Part shown: piece by piece, positions 30,486 to 41,746 of the stretch | Layout of the letters: each line of letters begins with the position of its first letter | Position numbering within the stretch: position 1 is the stretch's first letter | Assembly (NCBI GenBank): GCA_947495685.1 | Contig: CANLZY010000004.1 | Coordinates: 155,585 to 219,584 of the forward strand | Length of the DNA stretch: 64,000 nt | Source of the DNA: an uncultured Tropicimonas sp. | GTDB taxonomy: Bacteria > Pseudomonadota > Alphaproteobacteria > Rhodobacterales > Rhodobacteraceae | Direction: 5' to 3' | Notes under the pieces: generated by a model | What the model saw: the letters and a program-made list of their open reading frames with translations, nothing else | Databases searched by the model: none | Told to the model about the DNA's origin: nothing | Translations under genes and position numbers: made by a program

Positions 30486-30577
30486 TGGTGAATCTCACAT
30501 ATATCTTTTTGCAACTGAGATTATGAACTCACGAAGTTGATTTTGTTTCAAGCTGGCGATTTACCGCAGGTCGGTCG

Positions 30578-31342
30578 TTACTCAGAACCTGCCGGAGCAG
30601 TCGCGCCAACGATCGGGCCCAGCGGGAAACCGCTGTCCGAACGACCCAGAGATGGTGCGTGCAACCGCGAGACCTTGCCGTCGAAATAGAGCGCGTTCGG
30701 CGTGTTCAGCGCATCGCGGAACAACCGGCCAAAGCTGTGGAAGTTGACCCGGTTGTCGGAAATCGCGAAATGCACCGTGACACCGTCGGTCTCGACCCCA
30801 ACACCGTTGCGGATGTAGCGGCTGTCGCTGTCGACCAGGAACCTTGGGTGCAGGGCGCCGTCGATGACCAGCATAGGTCCGGACTGGCTGGCGAAATCAC
30901 AGCGAGGCGGGTTGGCGGCATAGGTCCGGCTCTCGATCACCTCGGCGCTGTCATCCCGGATACAGAAAATCCCGTTGGGCAGCAGGCCGAAGTTGCCCGG
31001 TCCTTCGCGGGTGACCAGCGGGCCGCTCTGGGTGCCGTTTTCCAGATACAGGCCAACCGGGCTGCGGTCATCGTGGTACATGCCGCCATTCATCGCAAAG
31101 GCCAGCTGCTTGCCCTCGGACTGCAGGCTGCGGTCGATGGTGCTGAAGCTGCCATAGAGATTGCCGTCGGCATCGTTGTGCCAAAGGCGAATTTCGTCCT
31201 GATCGGCGCGCAGCGTGCAGACGGTGAAACGGTTCCCGTCATGGGCCAGTTTGCGGCAGTCCGGGGCGGCATCGGCCATCCCGGGCAACAGGAGCAGCAG
31301 GGCAACCCAGGCCGCCCGGCGGGCTTCAGGTCTCATCGTCAT
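30578..31342 (-). CDS. Phosphodiester glycosidase family protein (DUF2233/NAGPA-like)
   Basis: LAFAMNGGMYHDDRSPVGLYLENG; SGPMLVIDGALHPRF; FHSFGRLFRDALNTPNALYFDGKVSRLHAP. Confidence 0.88.
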   Translation of the reverse strand: MTMRPEARRAAWVALLLLLPGMADAAPDCRKLAHDGNRFTVCTLRADQDEIRLWHNDADGNLYGSFSTIDRSLQSEGKQLAFAMNGGMYHDDRSPVGLYLENGTQSGPLVTREGPGNFGLLPNGIFCIRDDSAEVIESRTYAANPPRCDFASQSGPMLVIDGALHPRFLVDSDSRYIRNGVGVETDGVTVHFAISDNRVNFHSFGRLFRDALNTPNALYFDGKVSRLHAPSLGRSDSGFPLGPIVGATAPAGSE

Positions 31343-31748
31343 CCTCGTTGGTGGCGGCGATGTCGCGCTGCACGTCCTCCTGCGAAAACAGGCGCCGGGT
31401 CTCGTCCATCCGGTCGAACGTGTCGTCCAAGATGAAACGCAGCTGCGGCGTGTGTTTCAGCGACATGCCCTTGGACAACGCATGGCGCAATTCCCCGCGA
31501 TTGCGGTTCAACGCCTCCAACGCCTCGGGAGCGTTCAACCCTCCCAGTGGCATCACGAAAGCGATAGCGTTCTTGAGATCGGGCGATGCCCGAACCTCTG
31601 CAACGGTGATCGAGATGCGATTCAGCTCGGGGTCGTGGATTTCGCCCTGCGCCAAGACCTCCGACAGCCGCCGGCGGATCAACTCACCGACACGAAGTTG
31701 GCGTTGAGACGGGCCGGAGCCGGTATTTTGAAACTTCTTCTTTGCCAT
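31326..31748 (-). CDS. rbfA: 30S ribosome-binding factor RbfA
   Basis: [87 protein letters not shown]. Confidence 0.95.
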   Translation of the reverse strand: MAKKKFQNTGSGPSQRQLRVGELIRRRLSEVLAQGEIHDPELNRISITVAEVRASPDLKNAIAFVMPLGGLNAPEALEALNRNRGELRHALSKGMSLKHTPQLRFILDDTFDRMDETRRLFSQEDVQRDIAATNEDDDET

Positions 31749-31845
31749 TCTCTCCAACTATGGCGGCTGGGCGCGCGGTGCAAGCGGGGCTTTGCGTCTT
31801 CGGGTGGCTCGGCTAAAGGAAGCTCGAGAGCAAGGAGACAGCCAA

Positions 31846-32655
31846 ATGAGCAATACACCGGGAATCGTGGTCATGGGAGCATCTGGCCGCATGGGGCAGA
31901 TGCTGGTCCGCGAAGTTCAGGCGCACCCCGGCATGCGGCTTGTCGGCGCGGTCGAACGTGAAGGCCACGAATGGGTCGGGCAGGACATCGGCGTGGCCAT
32001 GGGTGGAACCGCGAGCGGTCTGCATGTGACCGACGACCCGCTGGAGGCGATGGCCGGTGCGCAGGGGGTGATCGATTTCACCACCCCTCAGGTGACGATC
32101 GACCTGTCGGTGATCGCGGCGCAGGCCCGCGCGGTGCACGTGATCGGCACAACCGGCATGAGTGACGAGGACCTGGCAAAGCTGGACGGCGCTGCCCGGC
32201 ACGCCGTGATCGTGCGGGCGGGCAACATGAGCCTGGGTGTCAATCTGCTGACTCAACTGACCCGTCAGGTGGCCGCGGCGTTGGACGAGGATTTCGATAT
32301 CGAGGTTGTCGAGGCTCACCACCGGCACAAGGTCGATGCGCCTTCTGGCACGGCGCTGATGCTGGGTGAGGCCGCCGCCGAGGGGCGTGGGCTGGACTTT
32401 AGCGATGCCTATGTTGCCGCGCGTGATGGTATTACCGGGGCGCGGGCGCCTGGGACCATCGGGTTCTCGGCCATTCGGGGCGGCGACATCATCGGCGAAC
32501 ACGACGTGATCTTTGCCGGGGCCGGCGAGCGGATCGTCCTTCGCCATGTCGCCAGCGACAGGGCGCTGTTCGCCCGCGGCGCATTGAAGGCCGTTCTTTG
32601 GGGGCAGGACAAATCCCCGGGCCATTACTCGATGCTGGATGTGCTTGGCCTTTAG
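31846..32655 (+). CDS. dapB: 4-hydroxy-tetrahydrodipicolinate reductase
   Basis: [70 protein letters not shown]. Confidence 0.97.
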   Translation: MSNTPGIVVMGASGRMGQMLVREVQAHPGMRLVGAVEREGHEWVGQDIGVAMGGTASGLHVTDDPLEAMAGAQGVIDFTTPQVTIDLSVIAAQARAVHVIGTTGMSDEDLAKLDGAARHAVIVRAGNMSLGVNLLTQLTRQVAAALDEDFDIEVVEAHHRHKVDAPSGTALMLGEAAAEGRGLDFSDAYVAARDGITGARAPGTIGFSAIRGGDIIGEHDVIFAGAGERIVLRHVASDRALFARGALKAVLWGQDKSPGHYSMLDVLGL

Positions 32656-32775
32656 CGGAGGCCGACACGCCATCGAGTGGCGTCGTTGGCGGGGGCAGAG
32701 TCCGCACCCCCGCCTGCTGCCGCCATCATCGGGCTGACATTGTGAACATCGCGGATCGTGCGGGGCAATGCCGCG

Positions 32776-32848
32776 CGCGTCGGATCACACAGGTCCGACG
32801 CGGGCTCAGGCCCTTTGGGCCGAGACCAATCGACCCGGCCCAAAGGGC
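32776..32848. terminator. Two tandem stem-loops between convergent dapB and the DUF1674 gene
   Basis: CGCGTCGGA...TCCGACGCG (9-bp arms, 32776-32802) and GCCCTTTGGGCC...GGCCCAAAGGGC (12-bp arms, 32810-32848). Confidence 0.6.
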
Positions 32849-32854
32849 GAGCGA

Positions 32855-33052
32855 TCAGAAATCGATCGCGATGCCTTTCTTTTCCCAATCGCCGTAGCGT
32901 ACGGGTTCAAGGCCCTTGATGCGGCCGCCGTATTCGGTGGGCATGTCGGACGCCTCGGCTTCTGCCTGGGCGCGACGTTCTTCGGCTTCGGCCAGGGCGC
33001 GTTGTGCCGCTGGCGGAAGCTCCGTGCGGGGCTGTTCTGGTGCGTCTGACAT
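32855..33052 (-). CDS. DUF1674 / SDHAF4-like succinate dehydrogenase assembly factor
   Basis: C-terminal EYGGRIKGLEPVRYGDWEKKGIAIDF (GLEPTRYGDWExKGxxxDF signature). Confidence 0.9.
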   Translation of the reverse strand: MSDAPEQPRTELPPAAQRALAEAEERRAQAEAEASDMPTEYGGRIKGLEPVRYGDWEKKGIAIDF

Positions 33053-33128
33053 CGTCCCATCCTTGTCGTTGACCCGGGTGTGATATACGCCGCGCAGGTC
33101 AAAGAGCAATGGGAAGGGCCGTCGCATC

Positions 33129-34436
33129 ATGGACGAGCAAGGCGGGAAGGGCACCAAACGGCAACCGGCGAGCGGGATTCCCCCCCGGCAACTGGCACTG
33201 GATATGCTGCAGGGCGTCTGGGAAGACGGCATGCTGCTGGCCGAGATGGAGGCGCATCCGCATTTCGCCGACGCCCCCCCGGACGTCCGCGCGCGCGCCG
33301 GACGACTGGCGCGCACAACCCTGCGGAACGCCGGACGAGCCGATGCGGCAATGAACCCTTACCTCAAGCACAATCCGCGACCGGGCATCCGGGCGGTCCT
33401 GAGGCTGGCAACCGTCGAGATCCTGCTGGAGGGCGAGGCCGCGCATGGGGTCGTCAACGCCGCCGTCACCATGGCTCGGCGCGAAGAGCCAAGGGCCGCA
33501 CCGATGGTCAATGCCGTCCTGCGCCGCGTCGCCGAAGCAGGTCAGGCGGCCTGGCAATCCGCACCGCCGCAGCGGCTGCCCAACTGGCTGCGCGGACGGT
33601 TGGGGTCTGCGTATGGCAACGCTCGCGTTGCGCTGATGGAGGCGGTGTTCGAACAGGCGCCGCCGCTGGATCTGACCCTGCGCGTGTCGTCGGAGACGCT
33701 GGCGGAGGCAGTCGGCGGAACGGCCTTGGCCACCGGGTCGATCCGGGTGGAGAAACCCAGGCAGGTCTCGACGATGCCGGGGTTCGACACTGGCGACTGG
33801 TGGGTGCAGGACGCAGCCGCGGCCTTGCCGGCGCGGTTGCTGGACGCGAAGGCGGGCGAACGGGTGCTCGACCTGTGTGCGGCCCCCGGTGGCAAGACCT
33901 TGCAACTGGCGGCCACCGGCGCCGATGTCACTGCGCTGGACGTGTCCGAGGACCGGTTGGTGCGGCTGTACCAGAACCTGGAGCGGACAGGGCTGGCGGC
34001 CAATGTCGTGGCGGCGGATGCACTGGACTGGCAGCCCGATGCGCCGTTTGACGCGATCCTGCTGGACGCGCCCTGTTCCGCGACCGGCACGATTCGCCGT
34101 CACCCCGATCTTCCCTTCGTCAAGGACACCGCCGGCATCAAGCCGCTCTTTGCACTGCAGGCGGCGTTGATCGACCGGGCGGTGGACATGCTGGCACCCG
34201 GCGGGCGGCTGGTCTTTTGCACCTGCTCGCTGTTGCCCGAAGAGGGCGAAGCACAGTTGGAGGCGATGTTGGCGCGCCACGTCGACCTGTCTGTCGATGG
34301 GGGTGCGGTCGAGCGGCTGGCCGGGCTCGACCCGGAGTGGAACATGGCCCCCGGCGCGCTTCGGACAACGCCCGACATGTGGCCAGAACGCGGCGGTCTG
34401 GATGGGTTTTTCATTGCTGCGCTGCGGAAGGCCTGA
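33129..34436 (+). CDS. rsmB: 16S rRNA (cytosine(967)-C(5))-methyltransferase RsmB-like, NusB + SAM domain
   Basis: NusB-like N-terminus; VLDLCAAPGGKTLQLA; ILLDAPCSATGTIRRHPDLPFVK; GGRLVFCTCSLLPEEGE. Confidence 0.93.
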   Translation: MDEQGGKGTKRQPASGIPPRQLALDMLQGVWEDGMLLAEMEAHPHFADAPPDVRARAGRLARTTLRNAGRADAAMNPYLKHNPRPGIRAVLRLATVEILLEGEAAHGVVNAAVTMARREEPRAAPMVNAVLRRVAEAGQAAWQSAPPQRLPNWLRGRLGSAYGNARVALMEAVFEQAPPLDLTLRVSSETLAEAVGGTALATGSIRVEKPRQVSTMPGFDTGDWWVQDAAAALPARLLDAKAGERVLDLCAAPGGKTLQLAATGADVTALDVSEDRLVRLYQNLERTGLAANVVAADALDWQPDAPFDAILLDAPCSATGTIRRHPDLPFVKDTAGIKPLFALQAALIDRAVDMLAPGGRLVFCTCSLLPEEGEAQLEAMLARHVDLSVDGGAVERLAGLDPEWNMAPGALRTTPDMWPERGGLDGFFIAALRKA

Positions 34437-34508
34437 CAGCGCCCCTGTCTGGGCGTAGGCTTTGACGAGGTAGAGACCCACAGGATCAAGGGGGAGCGTT
34501 CCGCTGCC

Positions 34509-36272
34509 ATGGAACATGTTGAGGGTAAACCCAACTGGCGAGAGCGTCGAACGCGCCTGATGAACCGTGTGCATGCGCGGCGTGCCGTGCGTGCGCGCCC
34601 CGCAACCGGCTTCGTGTCGCAACCAGAGCCGCGCACCATTGGCTCGTTCGCGCGGGGCCGACAGTTGATTGCAGGAAACTTCCTGTTTGCAGGCTACCTG
34701 ATCGAGGCACCGAAGACGTCGATGTGGGATCTGACGATGCCCGCCCCCCGGTTTGAACAGGCGTTGCACGGATTTCAATGGATGGACGACCTTGCCGCCG
34801 TGGGTGACATGGCGGCGCGCAGGCGGGCGCAAGACTGGACCTGGGACTGGATCGACCGGTTCGGGCGCGGCACCGGGTCGGGCTGGACGCCGGATCTGGC
34901 CGGGCGGCGCGTCATCCGCTGGATCAACCACGCGATCTTTCTGCTGCATGGACAGGATTCGGCGCATTCGAGGAAATTCTTTGCGACGCTGGGTGCGCAG
35001 ACGATCTTTCTCAGCCGCCGCTGGCAGTGTACCGAGCCCGGCCTGCCACGGTTCGAGGCGCTGGCCGGGCTGATTTATGCCGGCCTGTCCCTGTCGGGGC
35101 AGGCGCAATACGTGGCACCTGCCGTCAAGGCGTTGTCACGGGAGTGCCGGACCCGGATCGACGCGCAGGGCGGCCTGCCGACGCGCAATCCCGAGGAGCT
35201 GCTTGAAGCCTTCACGCTGTTGATCTGGGCCGCGCAGGCGTTGATCGAATCCGGGCAGCGGCCAGAAAAGGCGCATGAGGAAGCCATTGTCCGCATTGCT
35301 CCAACGCTGCGCGCATTGCGTCATGCCGATGGCGCGCTGGCCCGGTTTCATGGCGGCAGCCGCGGGGCCGAGGGGCGTCTGGACCACGCTCTGGCGGCCG
35401 CGGGAATCCGCCCGGAACCCCACGATGGGCTGGCAATGGGGTATCTGCGGCTGGCGGGGGGGCGCACGACGCTGATCGTCGATGCGGCGCCGCCACCCGC
35501 CGGCGCGGCATCGGTCAATGCGCATGCCTCGACCTTGGCGTTTGAGCTGACCTCCGGGCGGCGACCGGTGATCGTCAATTGCGGCCCCGGCGCGACGTTT
35601 GGGGAAACCTGGCGGCGGGCCGGCCGGGCGACGCCCAGCCACTCGACCCTGGGCATTGACGGGCTCTCGTCGTCGCGGCTGGGGGTCGTCGGGCTGGGGC
35701 GCGGTTTGCGAGGAGAGATCCTGCATGATCTGCCGAACGATGTCCGGATTCAGAGGTCGTCCGACGACGATGAATTGAACCTGCTGCTGGGCCACGATGG
35801 CTATGTCGAGAGCCACGGATTGACCCATGTTCGCCAACTCACGCTGAGCCGCGACGGACGCACGCTGGAAGGCGAAGACACGCTGGGCGCCCTGACCGAA
35901 GCCGATCAGGCGGTGTTCGACCGCCACATGACCCAGACCCAGTTGCAAGGCGTGCCGTTTTCGATCCGGTTCCATCTGCATCCCGATGTCGATGGTACGC
36001 TGGACATGGGCGGACACGCCGTTTCGTTGGGGTTGAAGAGTGGCGAGATCTGGGTGTTCCGATACTCCGGTGACGGAGAGTTGACGTTGGAGCCGAGCGT
36101 CTACCTCGAAGCCGGGCGGCTGAAACCACGTGCGACAAAACAGATCGTACTTTCGGGCCGTGTTGTCGAATCTGCGTCGCAGATGAACTGGACCTTGGCC
36201 AAGGCACAGGATACGCCGCAGGCGATCCGCGACATCGTCAGGGATGACGATGACCACCTGACCCTAGACTGA
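34509..36272 (+). CDS. Heparinase II/III family protein
   Basis: FHGGSRGAEGRLDHALAAAG; GMGYLRLAGGRTTLIVDAAPPP; HASTLAFELTSGRRPVIVNCGPG; RAGRATPSHSTLGIDGLSSS. Confidence 0.9.
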   Translation: MEHVEGKPNWRERRTRLMNRVHARRAVRARPATGFVSQPEPRTIGSFARGRQLIAGNFLFAGYLIEAPKTSMWDLTMPAPRFEQALHGFQWMDDLAAVGDMAARRRAQDWTWDWIDRFGRGTGSGWTPDLAGRRVIRWINHAIFLLHGQDSAHSRKFFATLGAQTIFLSRRWQCTEPGLPRFEALAGLIYAGLSLSGQAQYVAPAVKALSRECRTRIDAQGGLPTRNPEELLEAFTLLIWAAQALIESGQRPEKAHEEAIVRIAPTLRALRHADGALARFHGGSRGAEGRLDHALAAAGIRPEPHDGLAMGYLRLAGGRTTLIVDAAPPPAGAASVNAHASTLAFELTSGRRPVIVNCGPGATFGETWRRAGRATPSHSTLGIDGLSSSRLGVVGLGRGLRGEILHDLPNDVRIQRSSDDDELNLLLGHDGYVESHGLTHVRQLTLSRDGRTLEGEDTLGALTEADQAVFDRHMTQTQLQGVPFSIRFHLHPDVDGTLDMGGHAVSLGLKSGEIWVFRYSGDGELTLEPSVYLEAGRLKPRATKQIVLSGRVVESASQMNWTLAKAQDTPQAIRDIVRDDDDHLTLD

Positions 36273-36287
36273 CCGAGGAATGCTGCC

Positions 36288-37877
36288 ATGACCGAGTTCC
36301 GCCCTATCCGCCGTGCCCTGTTGTCTGTGTCTGACAAGGAGGGGCTGGTCGATCTGGGCCGCGGACTGGCGTCCCGTGGTGTCGAGCTGCTGTCCACCGG
36401 CGGCACCGCCCACACCCTGCGTCAGGCCGGGCTCGAGGTGATCGACGTGTCCGAGGTGACCGGCTTTCCCGAGATGATGGATGGCCGCGTTAAGACCTTG
36501 CACCCCAAGGTGCACGGCGGCCTTCTGGCGCTGCGCGACAATGACGAACACGTCGCCGCCATGACCGAACACGGCATTGTCGAGATCGACCTGCTTGTGG
36601 TGAACCTCTACCCGTTCGAGGCCACTGTCGCGAAAGGCGCCGACTACGACACCTGCATCGAGAACATCGACATTGGCGGCCCGGCGATGATCCGCGCGGC
36701 GGCCAAGAACCATGCCTTCGTCACCGTTGTGGTGGATGTGCAGGACTACGAAAAGCTGCTCGGCGACATGGATCAGCACGACGGTGCGACCTGCCCGAAG
36801 TTCCGCCGCAAACTGGCGCAGATCGCCTATGCTCGCACCGCCGCGTATGATGCCGCCGTGTCGACCTGGATGGCGCAAGCCATCGGGGTGGAGACCCCGC
36901 GCCGTCGGGCCGTGGCCGGCACGCTGGCCCAGACCATGCGCTATGGCGAGAACCCGCACCAGAAGGCGGCGTTCTACAAGGATGGCTCCAGCCGCCCCGG
37001 GGTGGCAACGGCCCAACAGCTTCAGGGCAAGGAACTGAGCTACAATAATATCAACGACACCGATGCCGCCTTTGAACTTGTGGCGGAGTTCGACCCGGCC
37101 GACGGGCCGGCGGTTGCCATCATCAAGCACGCCAACCCTTGTGGCGTGGCCCGTGGCGCGACCCTGGCCGAAGCCTATTCCCGTGCATTCGACTGCGACC
37201 GGACCTCGGCCTTTGGCGGAATCATCGCGCTGAACCAGACGCTGGACGTCGAGACCGCCAGGGAAATCGCGGAGATCTTCACCGAAGTGGTGATCGCCCC
37301 GCAGATTGACCCGGATGCCGCCGCGGTATTTGCAAAGAAAAAGAACCTGCGTCTGCTGTCGACCGGTGGGCTGCCGGATCCACGGGCCGTTGCCACGACC
37401 ATTCGCCAGGTGTCTGGCGGGTACCTGGTGCAGGACAAGGACACGGGTCATATCTCGCTGGACGACCTGAAGGTCGTGACCAAACGCGCGCCGACCGACG
37501 AAGAACTGAGGGATCTGCTGTTTGCCTGGAAAGTCGCCAAGCACGTGAAATCCAACGCCATCGTCTATGTGAAGGACGCCGCGACCGTGGGCGTCGGGGC
37601 TGGCCAGATGAGCCGTGTCGATTCTACCCGCATCGCTGCCCGCAAGTCGCAGGACATGGCAGAGGCGCTTGGGTTGGCCACACCGCTGACCCATGGCTCC
37701 GTCGTGGCGTCGGATGCGTTCTTCCCGTTCCCGGACGGGTTGCTGACAGCAGCCGAAGCCGGCGCGACGGCGGTGATCCAACCCGGCGGCTCGATGCGGG
37801 ACGACACGGTGATCGCCGCGGCCGACGAGGCCGGCATTGCCATGGTCTTCACCGGCATGCGGCACTTCCGGCATTGA
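36288..37877 (+). CDS. purH: Bifunctional AICAR formyltransferase/IMP cyclohydrolase
   Basis: [64 protein letters not shown]-terminal [33 protein letters not shown]. Confidence 0.98.
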   Translation: MTEFRPIRRALLSVSDKEGLVDLGRGLASRGVELLSTGGTAHTLRQAGLEVIDVSEVTGFPEMMDGRVKTLHPKVHGGLLALRDNDEHVAAMTEHGIVEIDLLVVNLYPFEATVAKGADYDTCIENIDIGGPAMIRAAAKNHAFVTVVVDVQDYEKLLGDMDQHDGATCPKFRRKLAQIAYARTAAYDAAVSTWMAQAIGVETPRRRAVAGTLAQTMRYGENPHQKAAFYKDGSSRPGVATAQQLQGKELSYNNINDTDAAFELVAEFDPADGPAVAIIKHANPCGVARGATLAEAYSRAFDCDRTSAFGGIIALNQTLDVETAREIAEIFTEVVIAPQIDPDAAAVFAKKKNLRLLSTGGLPDPRAVATTIRQVSGGYLVQDKDTGHISLDDLKVVTKRAPTDEELRDLLFAWKVAKHVKSNAIVYVKDAATVGVGAGQMSRVDSTRIAARKSQDMAEALGLATPLTHGSVVASDAFFPFPDGLLTAAEAGATAVIQPGGSMRDDTVIAAADEAGIAMVFTGMRHFRH

Positions 37878-37881
37878 TCGC

Positions 37882-38364
37882 ATGTGGTTGTTCTGGACCT
37901 CGGCCGTTCTGGCGTTCGTGCTGGATCAAGGCTCGAAGCTGTATGTCTTCAAGGCGCTTGACCTGGTGACCCTGGAACGGATCGAGGTCTTTCCGCCCTT
38001 GCTGGAGTTCCGCAAGGGTCTGAACACCGGCGTGAATTTCGGTCTGTTCGCAGACAGTTCGTCCGCCCAGCGGTGGGTGCTGATCGCGCTGTCGCTCGGG
38101 CTGTGCCTGATGCTGATGCTCTGGGCGCGGCGCAGTTTCTGCCGGCCGATCGAATACCTGTCGGCCGGGTTCGTCGTGGGCGGCGCGCTGGGCAATGCCT
38201 TTGACCGGCTGATTCACCCCGGCGTGCTGGATTTTCTGAACATGTCCTGTTGCGGTCTGAACAACCCTTACGTGTTCAACGTGGCGGATGTCTTTATCTT
38301 TGCCGGGGCCATCGGACTGGTCCTGTTCGGCGGAGACGGGCACAAACGGAAAAAGCCCTCGTGA
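37882..38364 (+). CDS. lspA: Lipoprotein signal peptidase
   Basis: [50 protein letters not shown] catalytic Asp motif. Confidence 0.95.
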   Translation: MWLFWTSAVLAFVLDQGSKLYVFKALDLVTLERIEVFPPLLEFRKGLNTGVNFGLFADSSSAQRWVLIALSLGLCLMLMLWARRSFCRPIEYLSAGFVVGGALGNAFDRLIHPGVLDFLNMSCCGLNNPYVFNVADVFIFAGAIGLVLFGGDGHKRKKPS

Positions 38365-38417
38365 CCTATGGTGCAAGCTGCGCTAAACAAGCGCAAAGAA
38401 TGCGCAGGAGACGGCAA

Positions 38418-38954
38418 ATGCGGGTAGGAACGGTAACACGGGCAGGTGTTGTGCTTGCGCTGTTGGTCTCCGTGTCTGCGTGCACGCCCAAACCGCCCAG
38501 CATCATGCAGATCGAGCGTGGCCAGGTGACGCCGGACGAGTTCGCCATCCTGCCAAGCAAGCCGATCGAGATTCCGCAGGATATGTCTGCGCTGCCGCCA
38601 CCCAACCCGCTGGGGGCCAATCGGACCGATGCAACACCGAGGGCCGATGCGGTTGCCGCTCTGGGTGGAAACCCGGCGCGAATGCAGCTGGATGGCAAGC
38701 TGGGGGCAGACGGGGCGCTGATACGGCAAGGCACCCGCTATGGCATCACGCCCGAGATCCGGACCGAACTGGCCACGGATGATCTGGAATTCCGCAGCCG
38801 CAAGCGTGGCCGCTTGCTGGAACGTTTGTTCCAGGTGCCAACTTACTACCGCGCCTACGAGAAAGACTCGCTGAACCAGCATGGAACGCTGGAATTGTAT
38901 CGGCTCAATGGTCTTCCGACACCTGCGGCTCCACCGGACCCCGAGGCCAACTGA
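38418..38954 (+). CDS. DUF3035 domain-containing lipoprotein
   Basis: Lipobox LLVSVSAC; PDEFAILPSKPIEIPQDMSALPPPNPLGANRTDATPRADAVAALGG. Confidence 0.85.
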   Translation: MRVGTVTRAGVVLALLVSVSACTPKPPSIMQIERGQVTPDEFAILPSKPIEIPQDMSALPPPNPLGANRTDATPRADAVAALGGNPARMQLDGKLGADGALIRQGTRYGITPEIRTELATDDLEFRSRKRGRLLERLFQVPTYYRAYEKDSLNQHGTLELYRLNGLPTPAAPPDPEAN

Positions 38955-39049
38955 ATCGGGCACGCCCCGGTCACATCCTCGTAGGGGCGCTTGATTGACC
39001 GCCCGGTCGCCGTATGTTTACCCGACATGCCTGACACGAAGGAGGTCTC

Positions 39050-40396
39050 ATGTATCGATTTATCGGCTCTGCGCTTGCCTTGACCTGCGCCTGCGCCCTT
39101 CCGGGTGCGGCCGAAGAGGTCAGTGCCTTCACCCTGGACAACGGCATGGATGTCGTTGTGATCGAGGACCATCGCGCCCCGGTGGCGGTCAACATGGTCT
39201 GGTACAAGGTGGGCGCCGCGGACGAGCCGGCGGGCCATTCGGGCATCGCCCATTTCCTGGAACACCTGATGTTCAAGGGCACCGACGACCTGGATCCGGG
39301 AGAGTTCTCCGGCACGGTCGAGCTGAACGGCGGGTCCGACAACGCCTTCACCAGCTATGATTTCACCGGGTATTTCCAACGGGTGGCGGCCGATCGGCTG
39401 GGCCTGATGATGAAGATGGAAGCCGACCGGATGACCGATCTGGTGTTGACCGAAGAGGTCGTCCTGCCGGAACGCGATGTGATCCTGGAAGAGCGCAACC
39501 AGCGGATCGAAAACAGCGCCGGTGCCTTGTTTGGCGAACAACGCAGAGCCGTGCAGTACCTGAACCATCCCTATGGCATCCCGATCATCGGCTGGAAGCA
39601 CGAGATGGAACAGCTGTCGCAGGCCGACGCGCTTGCGTTCTACGACCAGTACTATGCGCCGAACAACGCGATCCTGATTGTGGCGGGCGACGTGGAGCCT
39701 GACGCGGTGCGCGCCTTTGCCGAAGAGCATTTTGGCCCGATTCCACCCAACCCGGATCTGCCGGAGCGGGTGCGCCCGGGCGAGCCGCCGCAACTGGCTG
39801 CGCGCAATGTCACGTTTTCCGACCCGCGGGTGTCGCAGCCCTATGTGGTTCGGACCTACCTGGCCCCGCAGCGCAAGGCAGAGGCACAGCAATCGGCGGC
39901 GGCACTAACCTATCTTGCCGAGCTTCTGGGCGGCTCCGGTCCGACCTCGCTGATGGGGCGCGTGCTGCAATTCGAGGAAAAGACAGCATTGTATTCCTCG
40001 GCGTTCTACGACGGCATGTCGCTTGATCCGACGACCTTCGGGTTGATCGTGATGCCGGTCCCCGGCCGCACGCTCGCGGAGGCCGAGGCAGACATGGACC
40101 GCATGATCGCGCGGTTCCTGGAGGAGGGCGTTGATGAAGCGGCCTTCGAGCGTCTGAAGGTGCAGCTGCGCGCCGGTGAAATCTACAAGAGGGACCGCCT
40201 GCAAGGGCTCGCCCGGACCTATGGCGAGGCACTGACCAGCGGCCTAACGGTTGCAGATGTGCAGGCGTGGCCCGACGTTCTGCAAGCGGTGACCCCCGAA
40301 GACGTCATGGCCGCGGCACAGACGATTTTTGACCAGCGCAAATCCGTCACCGGCTACCTGATGCAATCTGACAGCCCGGTCGAGGTGACCCAATGA
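39050..40396 (+). CDS. M16 family metallopeptidase (active-type subunit)
   Basis: GIAHFLEHLMFKGTDDLDPGEFS (HxxEH zinc motif, 74-aa downstream E), signal peptide. Confidence 0.95.
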   Translation: MYRFIGSALALTCACALPGAAEEVSAFTLDNGMDVVVIEDHRAPVAVNMVWYKVGAADEPAGHSGIAHFLEHLMFKGTDDLDPGEFSGTVELNGGSDNAFTSYDFTGYFQRVAADRLGLMMKMEADRMTDLVLTEEVVLPERDVILEERNQRIENSAGALFGEQRRAVQYLNHPYGIPIIGWKHEMEQLSQADALAFYDQYYAPNNAILIVAGDVEPDAVRAFAEEHFGPIPPNPDLPERVRPGEPPQLAARNVTFSDPRVSQPYVVRTYLAPQRKAEAQQSAAALTYLAELLGGSGPTSLMGRVLQFEEKTALYSSAFYDGMSLDPTTFGLIVMPVPGRTLAEAEADMDRMIARFLEEGVDEAAFERLKVQLRAGEIYKRDRLQGLARTYGEALTSGLTVADVQAWPDVLQAVTPEDVMAAAQTIFDQRKSVTGYLMQSDSPVEVTQ

Positions 40397-41706
40397 TCCG
40401 CCTGATTCTTGCGGCCTCGATGGCCGTTGTCCTGTCGCTGCCCGCACGGGCCGAGATCAACATCCAGGAGGTGACCTCGCCCAGTGGGCTGGAGGCCTGG
40501 CTGGTCGAGGAACAATCCATTCCGTTCCTGGCGCTGGAGTTGCGGTTCCAGGGCGGTGCGGGTCTGGATGCGCCGGGCAAGCGCGGTGCGATCAACCTGA
40601 TGACGGCCCTTCTGGAGGAGGGCGCGGGCGAGATGTCATCGCAGGACTTTGCCATTGCGGTCGAGAGCCTGGCGGCCGAGTTCCGTTTTTCGGTAAATGA
40701 CGATTCCTTGTCTATCTCGGCCAAGATGCTGACCGAGAATCGCGATGCCGCGGTGGCCCTGCTGCGCGAGGCGCTGGTCGCACCGCGATTCGATCAGGAA
40801 GCGATTGACCGGGTGCGCGCTCAGGTGGTGTCCAGCATTCAGTCGGATGCCAAGGACCCGGATGCCATTGCCTCGCAGACATTCCAGGCACTGGCCTTTG
40901 GCGAGCACCCCTACGGGACGGTCAAGGATGGTACGGTCGAAAGTGTAACCGCACTGACCCGGGACGATCTGGTCGAGGCCAAGGGGCGCGTGCTGGCCCG
41001 CGACCGTCTGTTCGTGTCTGCCGTTGGCGACATCTCTGCTGATGATCTTGCGGCCTTGCTGGACACTCTGCTGACCGATCTGCCGGCCGAGGGCGCGCCG
41101 ATGCCGCCGCATGTCGAGTATGCGCTCGACGGTGGAATCACGGTTGTCGATTTCGACACGCCGCAATCGGTCATCTCGTTCGGACAGTCCGGAATGACCC
41201 GCGACGATCCCGATTTCTTTCCCGCCTACGTAATGATGCAGATCCTTGGCGGCGGCGGGTTCTCGTCGCGTCTCATGGAAGAAGTGCGCGAGAAACGTGG
41301 CCTGACCTATGGGATCGGTGCCTACCTGTACCCCATGGATCTGGCCGAGATGATTGTCGGCAGCGTCTCTACCGTGAACAGCCGCGTTGGCGAGACGGTG
41401 CAGGTTGTTCAGGCAGAATGGGAGCGGCTTGCCGCCGACGGTGTCACGGCCGAGGAACTCGATCGGGCGCAGACCTATCTGACTGGCGCCTACCCGCTCC
41501 GGTTCGATGGAAACGGGCGGATCGCGAACATCCTTGTGGGGATGCAGATGGACGGTCTGTCGACCGATTACATCCTGACCCGCAACGACAAGATCCGCGC
41601 GGTCACGGTCGATGATATAAAGCGCGTGGCCTCTGAAAGGATCTTGCCCGAGCAGCTTCATTTTGTCGTCGTTGGACAACCAGAAGGCCTGAATCCGACC
41701 AACTAA
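40393..41706 (+). CDS. M16 family peptidase-like partner (no HxxEH)
   Basis: Paralogous insulinase fold ([27 protein letters not shown]); overlaps the preceding gene by ATGA; zinc motif absent. Confidence 0.92.
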   Translation: MIRLILAASMAVVLSLPARAEINIQEVTSPSGLEAWLVEEQSIPFLALELRFQGGAGLDAPGKRGAINLMTALLEEGAGEMSSQDFAIAVESLAAEFRFSVNDDSLSISAKMLTENRDAAVALLREALVAPRFDQEAIDRVRAQVVSSIQSDAKDPDAIASQTFQALAFGEHPYGTVKDGTVESVTALTRDDLVEAKGRVLARDRLFVSAVGDISADDLAALLDTLLTDLPAEGAPMPPHVEYALDGGITVVDFDTPQSVISFGQSGMTRDDPDFFPAYVMMQILGGGGFSSRLMEEVREKRGLTYGIGAYLYPMDLAEMIVGSVSTVNSRVGETVQVVQAEWERLAADGVTAEELDRAQTYLTGAYPLRFDGNGRIANILVGMQMDGLSTDYILTRNDKIRAVTVDDIKRVASERILPEQLHFVVVGQPEGLNPTN

Positions 41707-41746
41707 CGAGTGGTCGAATCCGGGCGGACGTGCTAGCCATTGTGGC

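Noticed and set aside
33099-35108. 669-aa ORF antisense to rsmB/heparinase gene
   Set aside because: Overlaps two convincing genes; H/R/Q-rich composition characteristic of spurious frames.
36264-37883. 539-aa ORF antisense to purH
   Set aside because: Complete shadow of purH.
39050-41706. Tandem M16 genes as a novel secretion/processing system
   Set aside because: Paired active/inactive M16 peptidases are common in alphaproteobacteria.
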